Positions 47,373 to 55,294 of a stretch of 64,000 nucleotides of DNA are shown here, one piece after another. This DNA comes from Clostridia bacterium. GTDB lineage: Bacteria; Bacillota; Clostridia; Acetivibrionales; DSM-27016. The notes under the pieces are model-generated. The model worked only from the letters and a program-made list of their open reading frames with translations. It had not been told where the DNA came from and did no database searches. The DNA lies in assembly GCA_026414765.1 (NCBI GenBank), contig JAOAIJ010000021.1:62001-126000 (forward strand). The letters are read 5' to 3'. A program made the position numbers and the translations under genes. The number at the start of each line of letters is the position of its first letter. The stretch's first letter is position 1.

Positions 47373-47900
47373 ATGCAAGGAAATGGAAATACGAATATTT
47401 CAAAGAAGCTGGCTCTAACCGGAATTATGACAGCGCTTGCTGTAATAATACTGTTTTTAGCAACTATTATGCCTACAAATAGAATTTCGCTGTATGCACT
47501 GAGTTCGTTCTTTATTGCTATAGTGATTATTGAATTTGGTGTGAAGACCGGGTGGATTTTTTACTTTTCATCCGGTATACTGGCATTTATCATAATCCAG
47601 TTCAAGATCCGGCTTATTCCATATGTTATTTTCTTCGGGATATATGGATTAATCAAATACTACATCGAAAAGATAAACAATTATTTTGTTGAAATCATAC
47701 TCAAAATTCTTTATTTCAATATATCTTTAGCAGTATCATTCTATCTTGTAAAGGAAATCTTCCTTGAGGGACTGGAAATCAAATTTCCCTGGTGGATAGC
47801 AGTGGTTATTCTTGAAGTTGTTTTTATTGTGTACGATTATGTATACACTCTTTTTATCCAGTATTACAGACAAAAACTGAAAAAGATACTGAAGATTTAA
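47373..47900 (+). CDS. Small polytopic membrane protein, unknown
   Basis: A 175-residue membrane protein with five or six helices. KKLALTGIMTALAVIILFLA near the start and the loop with IPYVIFFGIYG vaguely recall ECF-transporter S components, but no ligand motif is visible. ATG 47373 follows GAGGTG. It lies 10 nt behind the J-protein gene and 36 nt before the 3D-domain gene, so it belongs to the same run. Confidence 0.6.
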   Translation: MQGNGNTNISKKLALTGIMTALAVIILFLATIMPTNRISLYALSSFFIAIVIIEFGVKTGWIFYFSSGILAFIIIQFKIRLIPYVIFFGIYGLIKYYIEKINNYFVEIILKILYFNISLAVSFYLVKEIFLEGLEIKFPWWIAVVILEVVFIVYDYVYTLFIQYYRQKLKKILKI

Positions 47901-47936
47901 GTTAATTATCCTATCCGGTGTATCAGGGGTATGCCT

Positions 47937-48605
47937 ATGAAGCTGAAATTTAGTGCTACGCACCTTGTATGTATCATATTGATTCAGTTAATACTGATAG
48001 ATGCTTTTTTAATAGTTTTCTTCATGAAAAAAGTTACTATTAGGCCTGAAGCATCAAAAGACATACAAATTGCAAAGAAAGCTGAAGATTATCAGGCAAG
48101 AACAGTAGCAGCAGATAGAAAAGCAGAAAAGAAATTGAGTACCATAACCGTTCAGGATACAAATCAAAAAAAGTTCAGTGTGCTGGAGGATTTTATCAGA
48201 AGGTTCGGATTGGACAGGCAGTATTCGAGGGACTTCAGGATAGCAGGCCGAAGCAATAGGTTGAAAAGCTTTATTGCTACGGCATATGATTTGTCCTATG
48301 AGAGTTGCGGCAAATATCCTTCACATCCCGAATATGGAATTACTTTCAGTGGTAAACCTGCTGTAAAAGGCAGGACAATTGCTGTAGATCCTGAGGTTAT
48401 TCCTCTGGGAAGCAAGGTATACATAGAGTTTCCAAGGAATTATACGGCTTTAAACGGATGGTATGTAGCAGAAGATACGGGAAGTAAGATAAAGGGAAAT
48501 ATAATAGATATATACTTTGGAAAATCAGCACTCCAGGAAGCCAGGAAATTCGGCAGAAGAAGGGTAAGTGTCCAGATCATATATCCTGATGGAAATATTG
48601 GATAG
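47937..48605 (+). CDS. Membrane-anchored 3D-domain protein
   Basis: A 222-residue protein with an N-terminal signal anchor (about 6-28), a charged linker, and a C-terminal 3D (Asp-Asp-Asp) domain as in MltA-type lytic transglycosylases and YabE/YocH: ATAYDLS, VDPEVIPLGS, AEDTGSKIKG and IDIYF. The three Asp cluster is intact. ATG 47937 is 8 nt after AGGGG and preferred to ATG 47931. It probably acts on peptidoglycan outside the membrane. An amidase lies 500 bp downstream. Confidence 0.85.
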   Translation: MKLKFSATHLVCIILIQLILIDAFLIVFFMKKVTIRPEASKDIQIAKKAEDYQARTVAADRKAEKKLSTITVQDTNQKKFSVLEDFIRRFGLDRQYSRDFRIAGRSNRLKSFIATAYDLSYESCGKYPSHPEYGITFSGKPAVKGRTIAVDPEVIPLGSKVYIEFPRNYTALNGWYVAEDTGSKIKGNIIDIYFGKSALQEARKFGRRRVSVQIIYPDGNIG

Positions 48606-48667
48606 AGTTGAAAACTTGTACAGCATATATTACAATATTTGGTAAATAAAAAAAGGAAGTATTGATT

Positions 48668-48958
48668 ATGCTGAGTATTGAATTTTATTCCATTGGGGTT
48701 TTTGTAATAATTTTTTTATCAGGTTGTGTAATTAACCTGCTCAAACACCATTATGTTATTCAACTGGCAGGTGTGTCTATACTGTTTACATATTCCATTA
48801 TCAGGCTTGTAAGTTTCATGCATTCCTCATCAATGCCAAATCTAACGGATTTATATTTATTTTTACTCCCCATTTTTGCCGGGATATCTGCATGTCTAAT
48901 CAGCATGGTTCTGGGATTTTGGCTTTTTCCTACTGTCAGAAGAAAATTCAGGAATTAA
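48668..48958 (+). CDS. Small membrane protein, unknown
   Basis: A 96-residue protein with three hydrophobic helices (about 8-28, 33-52, 63-88) and a basic tail ending RRKFRN. AAAGGAAG sits 8 nt before ATG 48668. It lies 62 nt after the 3D-domain gene. I do not recognise a family. Confidence 0.6.
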   Translation: MLSIEFYSIGVFVIIFLSGCVINLLKHHYVIQLAGVSILFTYSIIRLVSFMHSSSMPNLTDLYLFLLPIFAGISACLISMVLGFWLFPTVRRKFRN

Positions 48959-49111
48959 GCACTCAAACTATGTAGTCCACTGCAGAGCTTCAATAATCTT
49001 ATCTGAAATGCCTGACCTTCTATGAATATGTTATTCTACTAAAAATTACATTACTAAAATCAATTCTCATTAATGAAATATTATGTTAACATAATTGGTG
49101 GAGGGGGTCAG

Positions 49112-50143
49112 ATGAAAAGATTAATTCTTATTGTTCTAATACTCCTTACATCAGTAGTGAGTGTTAGACCTGCCTATGCGGCTTTTGATCTGCAAAATTA
49201 TAAGCAAACAGATTTGGTAGTGCGTGTGAATGGGAGCGAAGTTGCCCTTTCACAAAAACCTGTAGAAGTAAATGGCGATGTGCTTGTACCTGCAATTTCT
49301 GTGTTCAAAAGGCTGGGAGTAAGTGTAATTTGGTATCCGGGCAGCAGAATAAAGATGAACAACAATGGGACAAAAATATCCATGAGAGTGGGCGATAGGA
49401 GTATTTTTGTTAATGGAGTAAGAAAGAAACTGAGTGTTCCGCCCGTAGTTGTAAATGGCGCTGTAATGGTTCCCGTAAAGCAGGTTTCTGAAGTTTTCAA
49501 AGCCAGGATAAGCATGGACAACGGTGTTTTAGGAATATATGATTATAAAAGCAGGATGAAGATATTAGAGGGTAATATAGCTGTACCGTTCGTGGTGGTC
49601 ATAGATCCGGGGCATGGTGGAAAAGATCCTGGGGCTGTATATAGCGGGATTCGTGAAAAAGACCTGAACCTTGATATTTCAAAAAGGCTTAATCTTTTAT
49701 TGAAAGAAGAAGGAATAAAAACCTATATGACCCGCTTCGATGACAGATTTCTTGGATTATATGACAGGTCTGCGTTAGCGAACAGGGTAAATGCAGATTT
49801 GCTTATAAGTGTCCATAATAACGCTGCAGGGAGCTCGAGCACATGGGGTAGTATGAGCTTATATTATCCAGGAAGAAGTAACTTTAATGGCAGACTTACA
49901 GCACGAAGCTTTGCTTCTATAGTACAGAAGGAAATGACCGACAAGCTAAGCACTTTTGATTGGGGTGAAATTGAGAGACCTAAGCTTGCGGTATTAAGAA
50001 CTGCAAATATGCCTGCCGTTATTGCGGAAGTTGGTTATATGACCAATGCAAAAGAATTAAAAAAGCTTATGGATCCGGATTATAGACAAGATGCGGCTGA
50101 AGCTCTAAAAAATGCGGTTTTAAAGGCGTTGGATAAAATATAA
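49112..50143 (+). CDS. N-acetylmuramoyl-L-alanine amidase (Amidase_3) with CuAO-like N-domain
   Basis: A secreted zinc amidase that cleaves the MurNAc-L-Ala bond. Signal peptide 1-26 (MKRLILIVLILL..., AYAA cleavage region). A copper-amine-oxidase N-terminal-like domain (about 30-150) with the repeated VNG...VPxxxV pattern gives binding to the wall. Amidase_3 is at about 160-343 with zinc/catalytic residues His168 (DPGHGG), Glu182, His235 and Glu306. ATG 49112 lies after GGAGGGGG; the upstream frame from 49073 is not needed. Followed by a terminator. Confidence 0.93.
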   Translation: MKRLILIVLILLTSVVSVRPAYAAFDLQNYKQTDLVVRVNGSEVALSQKPVEVNGDVLVPAISVFKRLGVSVIWYPGSRIKMNNNGTKISMRVGDRSIFVNGVRKKLSVPPVVVNGAVMVPVKQVSEVFKARISMDNGVLGIYDYKSRMKILEGNIAVPFVVVIDPGHGGKDPGAVYSGIREKDLNLDISKRLNLLLKEEGIKTYMTRFDDRFLGLYDRSALANRVNADLLISVHNNAAGSSSTWGSMSLYYPGRSNFNGRLTARSFASIVQKEMTDKLSTFDWGEIERPKLAVLRTANMPAVIAEVGYMTNAKELKKLMDPDYRQDAAEALKNAVLKALDKI

Positions 50144-50146
50144 AAA

Positions 50147-50173
50147 ATATCTGCCATTTGGCAGGTATTTTTT
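50147..50173 (+). terminator. Intrinsic terminator after the amidase
   Basis: ATATCTGCC pairs with GGCAGGTAT (with one G-U) around ATTT, followed by T residues. Confidence 0.88.
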
Positions 50174-50186
50174 TATTGATAATAAT

Positions 50187-50201
50187 TGAGAATAATTATC
50201 A
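50187..50201. promoter_or_regulatory. Fur box 1 upstream of the feo promoter
   Basis: TGAGAATAATTATCA matches the 7-1-7 Fur box TGATAATNATTATCA at 13 of 14 specified positions. It lies just before the -35 at 50209. Confidence 0.8.
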
Positions 50202-50208
50202 TTTAGTA

Positions 50209-50237
50209 TTGACTTTTGGTAAAATTAGTTTTAAACT
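50209..50237 (+). promoter_or_regulatory. Probable promoter of the feo operon
   Basis: TTGACT, a 17-nt spacer, TAAACT. It is bracketed by two Fur boxes. Confidence 0.5.
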
Positions 50238-50273
50238 ATTATCTTAGAAGGGCAAATTTTTTTAAATAATAAT

Positions 50274-50288
50274 TGATAATGATTCTCA
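50274..50288. promoter_or_regulatory. Fur box 2 in the feo leader
   Basis: TGATAATGATTCTCA matches the 7-1-7 Fur box at 13 of 14 specified positions. It lies downstream of the promoter and inside the nominal N-terminal codons of the ORF, which argues that translation starts later. Confidence 0.8.
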
Positions 50289-50314
50289 GAATCGGAATAT
50301 GGATGGTGAAGGTT

Positions 50315-50905
50315 ATGGAGTGTTGCAATAATAAACAATCACTTATTAAGCGGCTAAAAGCTTTTTTGCTGAGTAACGATAAAAATCATACTAATCCGGA
50401 AGGGGTAGCAAAAAAGATTGCATTAATCGGAAATCCCAACGTGGGAAAGAGTGTTATATTTAACGGTTTGACAGGAGCATATGTAACAGTGTCAAATTAT
50501 CCTGGCACTACAGTTGAGGTTTCAAGAGGCTGGTACAACATGGAGGATATGAAGATTGAAATTATTGATACCCCGGGTATGTACTCAATGCTTCCTATAA
50601 CAGAAGAAGAGAGGGTAACGCGGACTCTTTTAATGACAGAGCGTCCTGATCTCATACTACATGTCGTAGATGCAAAAAACCTGGGAAGAATGCTGCCGCT
50701 TACAATACAGCTTATCGAATCAGGTATGCCTGTTGTTTTAGTACTTAACATAATGGATGAGGCTGAAGCCTTAGGCATAAAAATAAATATAAAAGAATTA
50801 CAGAATTTGATAGGCATACCTGTTGTAGAAGCTAGTGCTGCAATGAATATAGGCATTAGTGAGTTGAAAGGTACAATTATGAAACAGATAAAAAAGGCTG
50901 CTTAG
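50315..50905 (+). CDS. feoB: FeoB GTPase domain, separate gene
   Basis: The GTP-binding half of the ferrous iron transporter FeoB as its own protein. From ATG 50315 (196 residues), G1 is GNPNVGKS at 39-46, G3 is DTPGMY and G4 is NIMDEAE. It ends at the close of the G domain, where one-piece FeoB would continue into the helical GDI domain. An in-frame ATG at 50303 and an ORF opening at 50273 are alternatives, but the second Fur box occupies the latter. The channel half follows after 34 nt. Confidence 0.93.
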   Translation: MECCNNKQSLIKRLKAFLLSNDKNHTNPEGVAKKIALIGNPNVGKSVIFNGLTGAYVTVSNYPGTTVEVSRGWYNMEDMKIEIIDTPGMYSMLPITEEERVTRTLLMTERPDLILHVVDAKNLGRMLPLTIQLIESGMPVVLVLNIMDEAEALGIKINIKELQNLIGIPVVEASAAMNIGISELKGTIMKQIKKAA

Positions 50906-50939
50906 TACGGAATAAGAAACAGGATAAATGGAGGATAAA

Positions 50940-52376
50940 ATGTTAGTATACAGTAAGGATATAGAAAATGTCATATATAGAATATCAACGCACTTAAAAT
51001 CAGAATACAGCTTTTCCAAAAGATTTATAGCTACCCTGCTTTTACAGAAAGATGAGGAGGTAACAGGGCTGGTAAGGGAAAAGGAAAGAGAAGGCTTTGA
51101 AGAAATACAGCTAATTATCGATGAATATATTGCACACAGCAAGGAATCCCCTATAATGACCATTGCAAATATTCATCAGGAGTACAGCAAGAACATATTG
51201 AATAAATCTGTTTCCTATGAATCAAAGGAGAGAAGTGTTGCAAGCATAATCAACAAAATAGCAATAAACCCTTTTACCGGGATACCTCTTCTCCTATTGG
51301 TGCTTTATTTCGGATTTTACAGATTTGTAGGTGTTTTCGGGGCAGGAACTCTTGTAGACTTTATAGAAACATCAATATTTGATGAAGGTATAAACCCTTT
51401 TATCAATGATACAGTAAATAGACTTATACCCTGGAAAACAGTAAGCGATCTTTTTGTCAATGATTACGGGATAATTACACTGGGGATAAAATACGCAATA
51501 GCTATTGTCCTTCCTGTGGTCGGCTGTTTCTTCTTAATGTTTTCTATTATAGAAGATAGTGGATATTTACCGAGAATATCCTTACTTATGGACCGGGTAT
51601 TCAAAAAAATCGGCCTTAATGGGAGGGCTGTCATACCTATGACATTAGGTTTCGGTTGTGATACTATGGCTACTATGGTCAGTAGAACTTTGGAAACCAA
51701 AAGAGAAAGGGTTATAGCAACATTTTTATTGGCGTTGGCGATTCCCTGCTCGGCACAACTTGGCGTAATTCTTGCATTGCTATCCGGGAAGCCGCTTGCT
51801 CTTGCTATCTGGTTAGGGTTTATGATTCTGGTTTTCCTGCTGATAGGTTTTCTGACTTCAAAGGTGCTCCCAGGTGACAGAGCCGGGTTTTATATGGAGC
51901 TTCCGCCTTTAAGAATGCCAAAACTCTCAAATATTTTGAAAAAAACATATGTGCGAATGTATTGGTATTTTAAAGAGGTGCTACCTCTGTTCATACTGGC
52001 AAGCGTTTTGATATGGTTTGGTAACCTGACCGGTTTGTTCACCTTCCTTGTTAATTGTCTTAAGCCTGTAGTAAATCTTCTGGGACTGCCTGCCCAAACA
52101 GCAGAGGTATTCCTGTTTGGTTTCTTCAGGAGGGATTATGGAGCAGCTGGACTTCTTGATATGCAGGGATCAGGTATTATGGATGGTAGGCAGCTTGTTG
52201 TTGCGGCTGCTACACTTACACTGTTTGTGCCGTGTGTAGCACAATTTGCAATGATGATAAAGGAAAGAGGAGTGAAAACTGCTGTTGCTATGGGAGCATT
52301 CATAGTCCCATTTGCTTTTGGTGCAGGGTATCTGTTGAATAAACTGTTAGTACTTTGGGGAGTTGATTTAGGCTAG
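50940..52376 (+). CDS. feoB: FeoB ferrous iron channel (GDI plus Gate domains), separate gene
   Basis: The membrane half of FeoB: residues 1-110 form the helical GDI domain (SEYSFSKRFIATLLLQ), then about eight membrane helices with two Gate domains. Characteristic motifs are ALAIPCSAQLGV and FVPCVAQFAMM, each with a conserved Cys. ATG 50940 (478 residues) follows GGAGG; the ATG at 50928 contains that site. The protein must partner with the preceding G-domain protein for Fe(II) uptake. Confidence 0.92.
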   Translation: MLVYSKDIENVIYRISTHLKSEYSFSKRFIATLLLQKDEEVTGLVREKEREGFEEIQLIIDEYIAHSKESPIMTIANIHQEYSKNILNKSVSYESKERSVASIINKIAINPFTGIPLLLLVLYFGFYRFVGVFGAGTLVDFIETSIFDEGINPFINDTVNRLIPWKTVSDLFVNDYGIITLGIKYAIAIVLPVVGCFFLMFSIIEDSGYLPRISLLMDRVFKKIGLNGRAVIPMTLGFGCDTMATMVSRTLETKRERVIATFLLALAIPCSAQLGVILALLSGKPLALAIWLGFMILVFLLIGFLTSKVLPGDRAGFYMELPPLRMPKLSNILKKTYVRMYWYFKEVLPLFILASVLIWFGNLTGLFTFLVNCLKPVVNLLGLPAQTAEVFLFGFFRRDYGAAGLLDMQGSGIMDGRQLVVAAATLTLFVPCVAQFAMMIKERGVKTAVAMGAFIVPFAFGAGYLLNKLLVLWGVDLG

Positions 52377-52399
52377 AGGAAATGTGAAGGATGATAACT

Positions 52400-52594
52400 A
52401 TGAAGTGTGATTTTTGCGGAGTTGTGTTTGATGAAAATAAAAGCAGGAAAGGGTGTGCGGGCTGTCCCATGAATAATTCCTGCAAGAAAATAAAGTGTCC
52501 CAACTGCAACTATGAAATGCATCCGGAGCCGGAGATGAGATTGATTGAAACAATTAGGAAATGGGGCGGGAAAATATGGAAGAAGGAAAAATGA
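52400..52594 (+). CDS. Small Cys-rich protein of the feo operon
   Basis: A 64-residue protein with seven Cys in three sets: CDFC, CAGC with a further Cys in NNSCKK, and CPNC. These probably make a double zinc or iron ribbon. ATG 52400 is 9 nt after GAAGG (ATG 52391 is possible). It overlaps feoA by 4 nt, so it is translationally coupled to it. It resembles the small Cys-rich proteins found beside FeoB in clostridia (FeoC-like position), but identity with FeoC is not shown. Confidence 0.75.
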   Translation: MKCDFCGVVFDENKSRKGCAGCPMNNSCKKIKCPNCNYEMHPEPEMRLIETIRKWGGKIWKKEK

Positions 52595-52827
52595 TTAAGA
52601 ATATGAATATGCCGTTAACAGATTTGAAAACAAATGAGAAAGCAAGAATAACTAAGATAAATACGGATGATCTGGTCAAATTGAGAAAATTGACTGCTTT
52701 CGGAATTATGCCGGGATTTGATATAATGCTCATACAGAGATATCCTGCTTATGTTTTACAGATAGGGTTTACTCAGGTTGCATTAGACGAGGGTATCGCT
52801 TCAGAAATTATCGTGACAAGAGTGTGA
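52591..52827 (+). CDS. feoA: FeoA-like SH3-type ferrous iron transport protein
   Basis: A 78-residue SH3-like protein that modulates FeoB. Pattern: DLKTNEKARITKI, LTAFGIMPGFDIMLIQR, and a closing ALDEGIASEIIV strand. ATG 52591 overlaps the stop of the Cys-rich gene (ATGA) and is preceded by AGAAGGAAAA; in-frame ATGs at 52561 and 52576 lie inside that gene. feoA after feoB is the reverse of E. coli order. Confidence 0.92.
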   Translation: MIKNMNMPLTDLKTNEKARITKINTDDLVKLRKLTAFGIMPGFDIMLIQRYPAYVLQIGFTQVALDEGIASEIIVTRV

Positions 52828-52837
52828 GAGGTAAACG

Positions 52838-53305
52838 GTGTTTGAACTTATATTTGATAATCTGACAAAGCCTATTAATGCAGGAGTTATTATCCGTCTT
52901 GCATGCGCTACGGGAAGCAGACTGTACTTTACGGGAAACAGTATTGACTATAAAAATAGAAAAGCTCTTTTGTCTGCAGTAGGATACGAGGATATGGTAG
53001 ATTTGACTTATGAAAGGGATTTTAAGAGTCTTATAGAGCGTTTGAAGGGTAATGGCTACATAGCTGTAGGCACCTCGCCAAGAGCGGAAAAAATATATAC
53101 ACAGGTTGATTACACTAAACCTACTGTATTTGTATTTGGTAATGAGGCTACAGGCTTATCGAAACAAAATATGCTGTTAATGGACGAGCTTGTGAAAATA
53201 CCAATGCCCGGGAATATTGAATCTTTGAATATAGTTACTTCTGCGTCTATTATTTTGTATGAGGGCCTGAGACAAAGAAATTTTGGGGTGGTGGAAAAAG
53301 AGTGA
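52838..53305 (+). CDS. SPOUT-family RNA 2'-O-methyltransferase
   Basis: A 155-residue TrmH/SpoU-type enzyme. The knot motifs are visible: N-x-G-x-x-x-R-x near residues 14-22, FGNEATGLS at about 98-106, and the C-terminal IPMPGNIESLNIVTSASI. The compact form lacking an extra RNA-binding domain resembles TrmL, which methylates tRNA-Leu wobble bases; the target is not certain. GTG 52838 follows GAGAGG. It overlaps the next gene by 4 nt (GTGA) and lies 10 nt after feoA. Confidence 0.88.
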   Translation: MFELIFDNLTKPINAGVIIRLACATGSRLYFTGNSIDYKNRKALLSAVGYEDMVDLTYERDFKSLIERLKGNGYIAVGTSPRAEKIYTQVDYTKPTVFVFGNEATGLSKQNMLLMDELVKIPMPGNIESLNIVTSASIILYEGLRQRNFGVVEKE

Positions 53306-53709
53306 GGATTGCAGTAATTGACGGACAGGGTGGGGGAATTGGCAAAGCAATTGTAGAAAAGTTGAGAAAAGAGCTTCCAGAGGAAACAGACATAGTTGCA
53401 TTAGGGACTAATGCCGTAGCAACAATGATAATGCTAAAAGCCGGTGCAAATGAAGGAGCTACCGGGGAAAATGCTATTGTATTTAATGCATCAAAAGTGG
53501 ATGTTATAGTAGGGACAATAGGAATAATTGCAGCAAATTCCATGATGGGGGAGCTAACGCCAAAAATGGCCAGTGCAATTTCTGAAAGCCCGGCAAAAAA
53601 GATACTGATACCTTTGAACCGCTGCAGTATAGAAGTAGTAGCAGTGAAGAAAGAGCCACTGCCACATTATATTGATTATGCTGTAAATGCGATAAAAGAC
53701 TCCTTATAG
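53302..53709 (+). CDS. DUF3842 protein
   Basis: A 135-residue Rossmann-like protein: MRIAVIDGQGGGIGKAI at the start is a glycine-rich nucleotide-binding loop. The C-terminal half has NRCSIEVVAVK with one Cys. GTG 53302 overlaps the SPOUT gene. It is followed by the CooT-like gene after 25 nt; in some anaerobes the two keep company, which suggests a role in metal or cofactor handling. Function not known. Confidence 0.85.
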   Translation: MRIAVIDGQGGGIGKAIVEKLRKELPEETDIVALGTNAVATMIMLKAGANEGATGENAIVFNASKVDVIVGTIGIIAANSMMGELTPKMASAISESPAKKILIPLNRCSIEVVAVKKEPLPHYIDYAVNAIKDSL

Positions 53710-53734
53710 GAAGATTTTCAAAGAGGTGAACTTG

Positions 53735-53923
53735 ATGTGTGAAGCAAATGCTTATTTGCGTGATGAAAACGGAGATGAGATTTTATACCTTGAAGGTGTT
53801 GATAAACTTATGCCGGACGGTGATAAGATCATTCTTGAGAATATTTTCGGGCAGAGAAAAATAATAAGAGCAAAGATTAAAGAGCTTGCGCTTGTAGAGC
53901 ACAAAATCATACTGGAAAAGTAA
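53735..53923 (+). CDS. cooT: CooT-like nickel-binding protein
   Basis: A 62-residue protein that fits the CooT fold: Cys2 at the N-terminus (MCEANAYL), an alternating beta pattern, and a final ALVEHKIILEK strand. CooT binds Ni(II) through Cys2 as a dimer and feeds the CO dehydrogenase in Rhodospirillum. ATG 53735 gives Cys2 at the right place; earlier in-frame TTG/GTG codons overlap the AAGAGGTG site. It is the last gene of the feo operon. Confidence 0.82.
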   Translation: MCEANAYLRDENGDEILYLEGVDKLMPDGDKIILENIFGQRKIIRAKIKELALVEHKIILEK

Positions 53924-53936
53924 GCAGTGTTATTTT

Positions 53937-53953
53937 AGGGTATAATATACCCT
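53937..53953. terminator. Possible shared terminator after cooT
   Basis: AGGGTATA pairs with TATACCCT with a tiny loop, between convergent genes; short and AT-rich, so weak. Confidence 0.4.
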
Positions 53954-54166
53954 TTATTGCAGCATATAAAAGAAACCTGTAATGTTTTCATGGATAATAT
54001 CGGGATCTACCTTACCTCTTTCTGCATCTCTGTACAGTTCCATATATACTCCATAAGCTCTTTCCATATGCTGCTTCTCATTTATAGACAGGTTTTGATT
54101 TTTTATGTAGTTTTCTATATCATCTATATAGCTTTTTATCAATTCAAGTTTTTGTTCATGTGTCAT
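53954..54166 (-). CDS. Small helical protein, unknown
   Basis: A 70-residue acidic protein (MTHEQKLELIKSYIDDI...) that looks like two or three amphipathic helices. On the minus strand AAGGAG sits 6 nt before ATG 54166, so the longer frame from 54181 is not needed. It lies behind the HAD gene on the same strand with a 94-nt gap. No family recognised. Confidence 0.6.
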   Translation of the reverse strand: MTHEQKLELIKSYIDDIENYIKNQNLSINEKQHMERAYGVYMELYRDAERGKVDPDIIHENITGFFYMLQ

Positions 54167-54260
54167 AAGAAACTCCTTCAAAGCGAAATTTAGATATGCT
54201 GGTATATATTTTGCCTAAAACGGGAGTTAATTATGTAGTACGTTATGTGAGAAATATTTA

Positions 54261-54902
54261 TTATTTCTGTGATGCAATAATCTTGCACAGATCTGTAGGC
54301 TCCTTGATTATGAAATCAGGCTTAAGCCTGCATATTTCATTTTTAGGAAAAATTGTCCAATCGACAAGAACTGTTTTAATTCCGGCATTTTGACCGCATA
54401 AAATATCGTATGGGCTATCCCCGATAAGTAGTGATTGTTCCTTTACACCACATAATAATTCGAGGGCTTTCAGCGCGGGTTCAGGGTGAGGTTTGTTGTT
54501 TTGTATATCATATGCACTTACGATGACATCTATATATTCAGAAAGTTTAAAACAGTCCAGTCCATGTTCTATACCACTCCTGCCTTTTGCAGAGACAATA
54601 GCTGTTTTACACCCTATAGCCTTTATTTGACTGAGCATTTCTCTTATTCCCGGAAACTCTTTTATCATTCTGTCCTTATTTGCCTTATAATAGGTTTTAT
54701 AAAACAGCATCATATCTTCCCAAAAAACGGGGGAAATACATTTCATCTGTTCTTCCAGATGCCTGCCTAAAATAGAATTCAGGTCATCCGGCGATAAATC
54801 CCTGTTAATAAACTTTTTTGCAGTTTCTTTCAGTGTAAGTATTATAAGTTCATTGGTATCAATAAGTGTTCCATCAAAGTCGAAAAGGATATATTTGAAC
54901 AT
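54261..54902 (-). CDS. HAD-family phosphatase (PpaX/phosphoglycolate-phosphatase type)
   Basis: A 213-residue hydrolase. HAD motif I is DFDGTLIDT with nucleophile Asp8 and acid Asp10. A helical cap domain (about 15-80), motif II in VSAKGRSG and motif IV in IGDSPYDILCG follow. The substrate cannot be assigned; PpaX-like pyrophosphatase or phosphoglycolate phosphatase are the nearest types. It is transcribed away from mutS2. Confidence 0.9.
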   Translation of the reverse strand: MFKYILFDFDGTLIDTNELIILTLKETAKKFINRDLSPDDLNSILGRHLEEQMKCISPVFWEDMMLFYKTYYKANKDRMIKEFPGIREMLSQIKAIGCKTAIVSAKGRSGIEHGLDCFKLSEYIDVIVSAYDIQNNKPHPEPALKALELLCGVKEQSLLIGDSPYDILCGQNAGIKTVLVDWTIFPKNEICRLKPDFIIKEPTDLCKIIASQK

Positions 54903-55294
54903 TGTTATTATTTTAGCCCCCTTTTTCCTTACTACGTCTAAATAAGCTTATTAAGCTAATTGACTATATTACAAGTTTCATTCCAAGAGCATATTAGCAC
55001 AACAGGTTAACTTTATTTGATCAAGCTGTCGATTACTCTGAATGATTATAGCATATATTTGCTTAAAATATACCGGAATATTTATTAATAGCTGCAAATA
55101 CTTGAGTATCAGGCGTTTAGACGTTGATATAAGATTTTATTATGTTATAATATATTAGGTGCATTTGTGTGTACAGTGCAAAGTAATATTAATTTACAAA
55201 CCGATACCGGGTTAATGGTCATATAGTCTCATAACTATAGCCTGTTATTATCTGTAAATACCCGCGTATTGCTTAGATAAGAGGTATTGTGGCT
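54903..55294. other. Divergent intergenic region between HAD and mutS2, 392 bp
   Basis: It contains the mutS2 promoter (55124-55151) and a 137-nt leader with a small ATAGT/ACTAT hairpin. Elsewhere it is AT-rich with nothing I can assign. Confidence 0.5.
55124..55151 (+). promoter_or_regulatory. Probable promoter of mutS2
   Basis: TTGATA, a 16-nt spacer, TATAAT. Transcription would begin near 55158, leaving a leader of about 137 nt. Confidence 0.65.

Noticed and set aside
50273-50314. N-terminal extension of the FeoB G-domain protein
   Set aside because: It is encoded by the second Fur box and lacks a ribosome site; ATG 50315 (or 50303) is more likely.
50906-50939. Split FeoB as a frameshift or sequencing error
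   Set aside because: Both halves begin and end at domain borders, nothing is lost between them, and the second gene has its own GGAGG.
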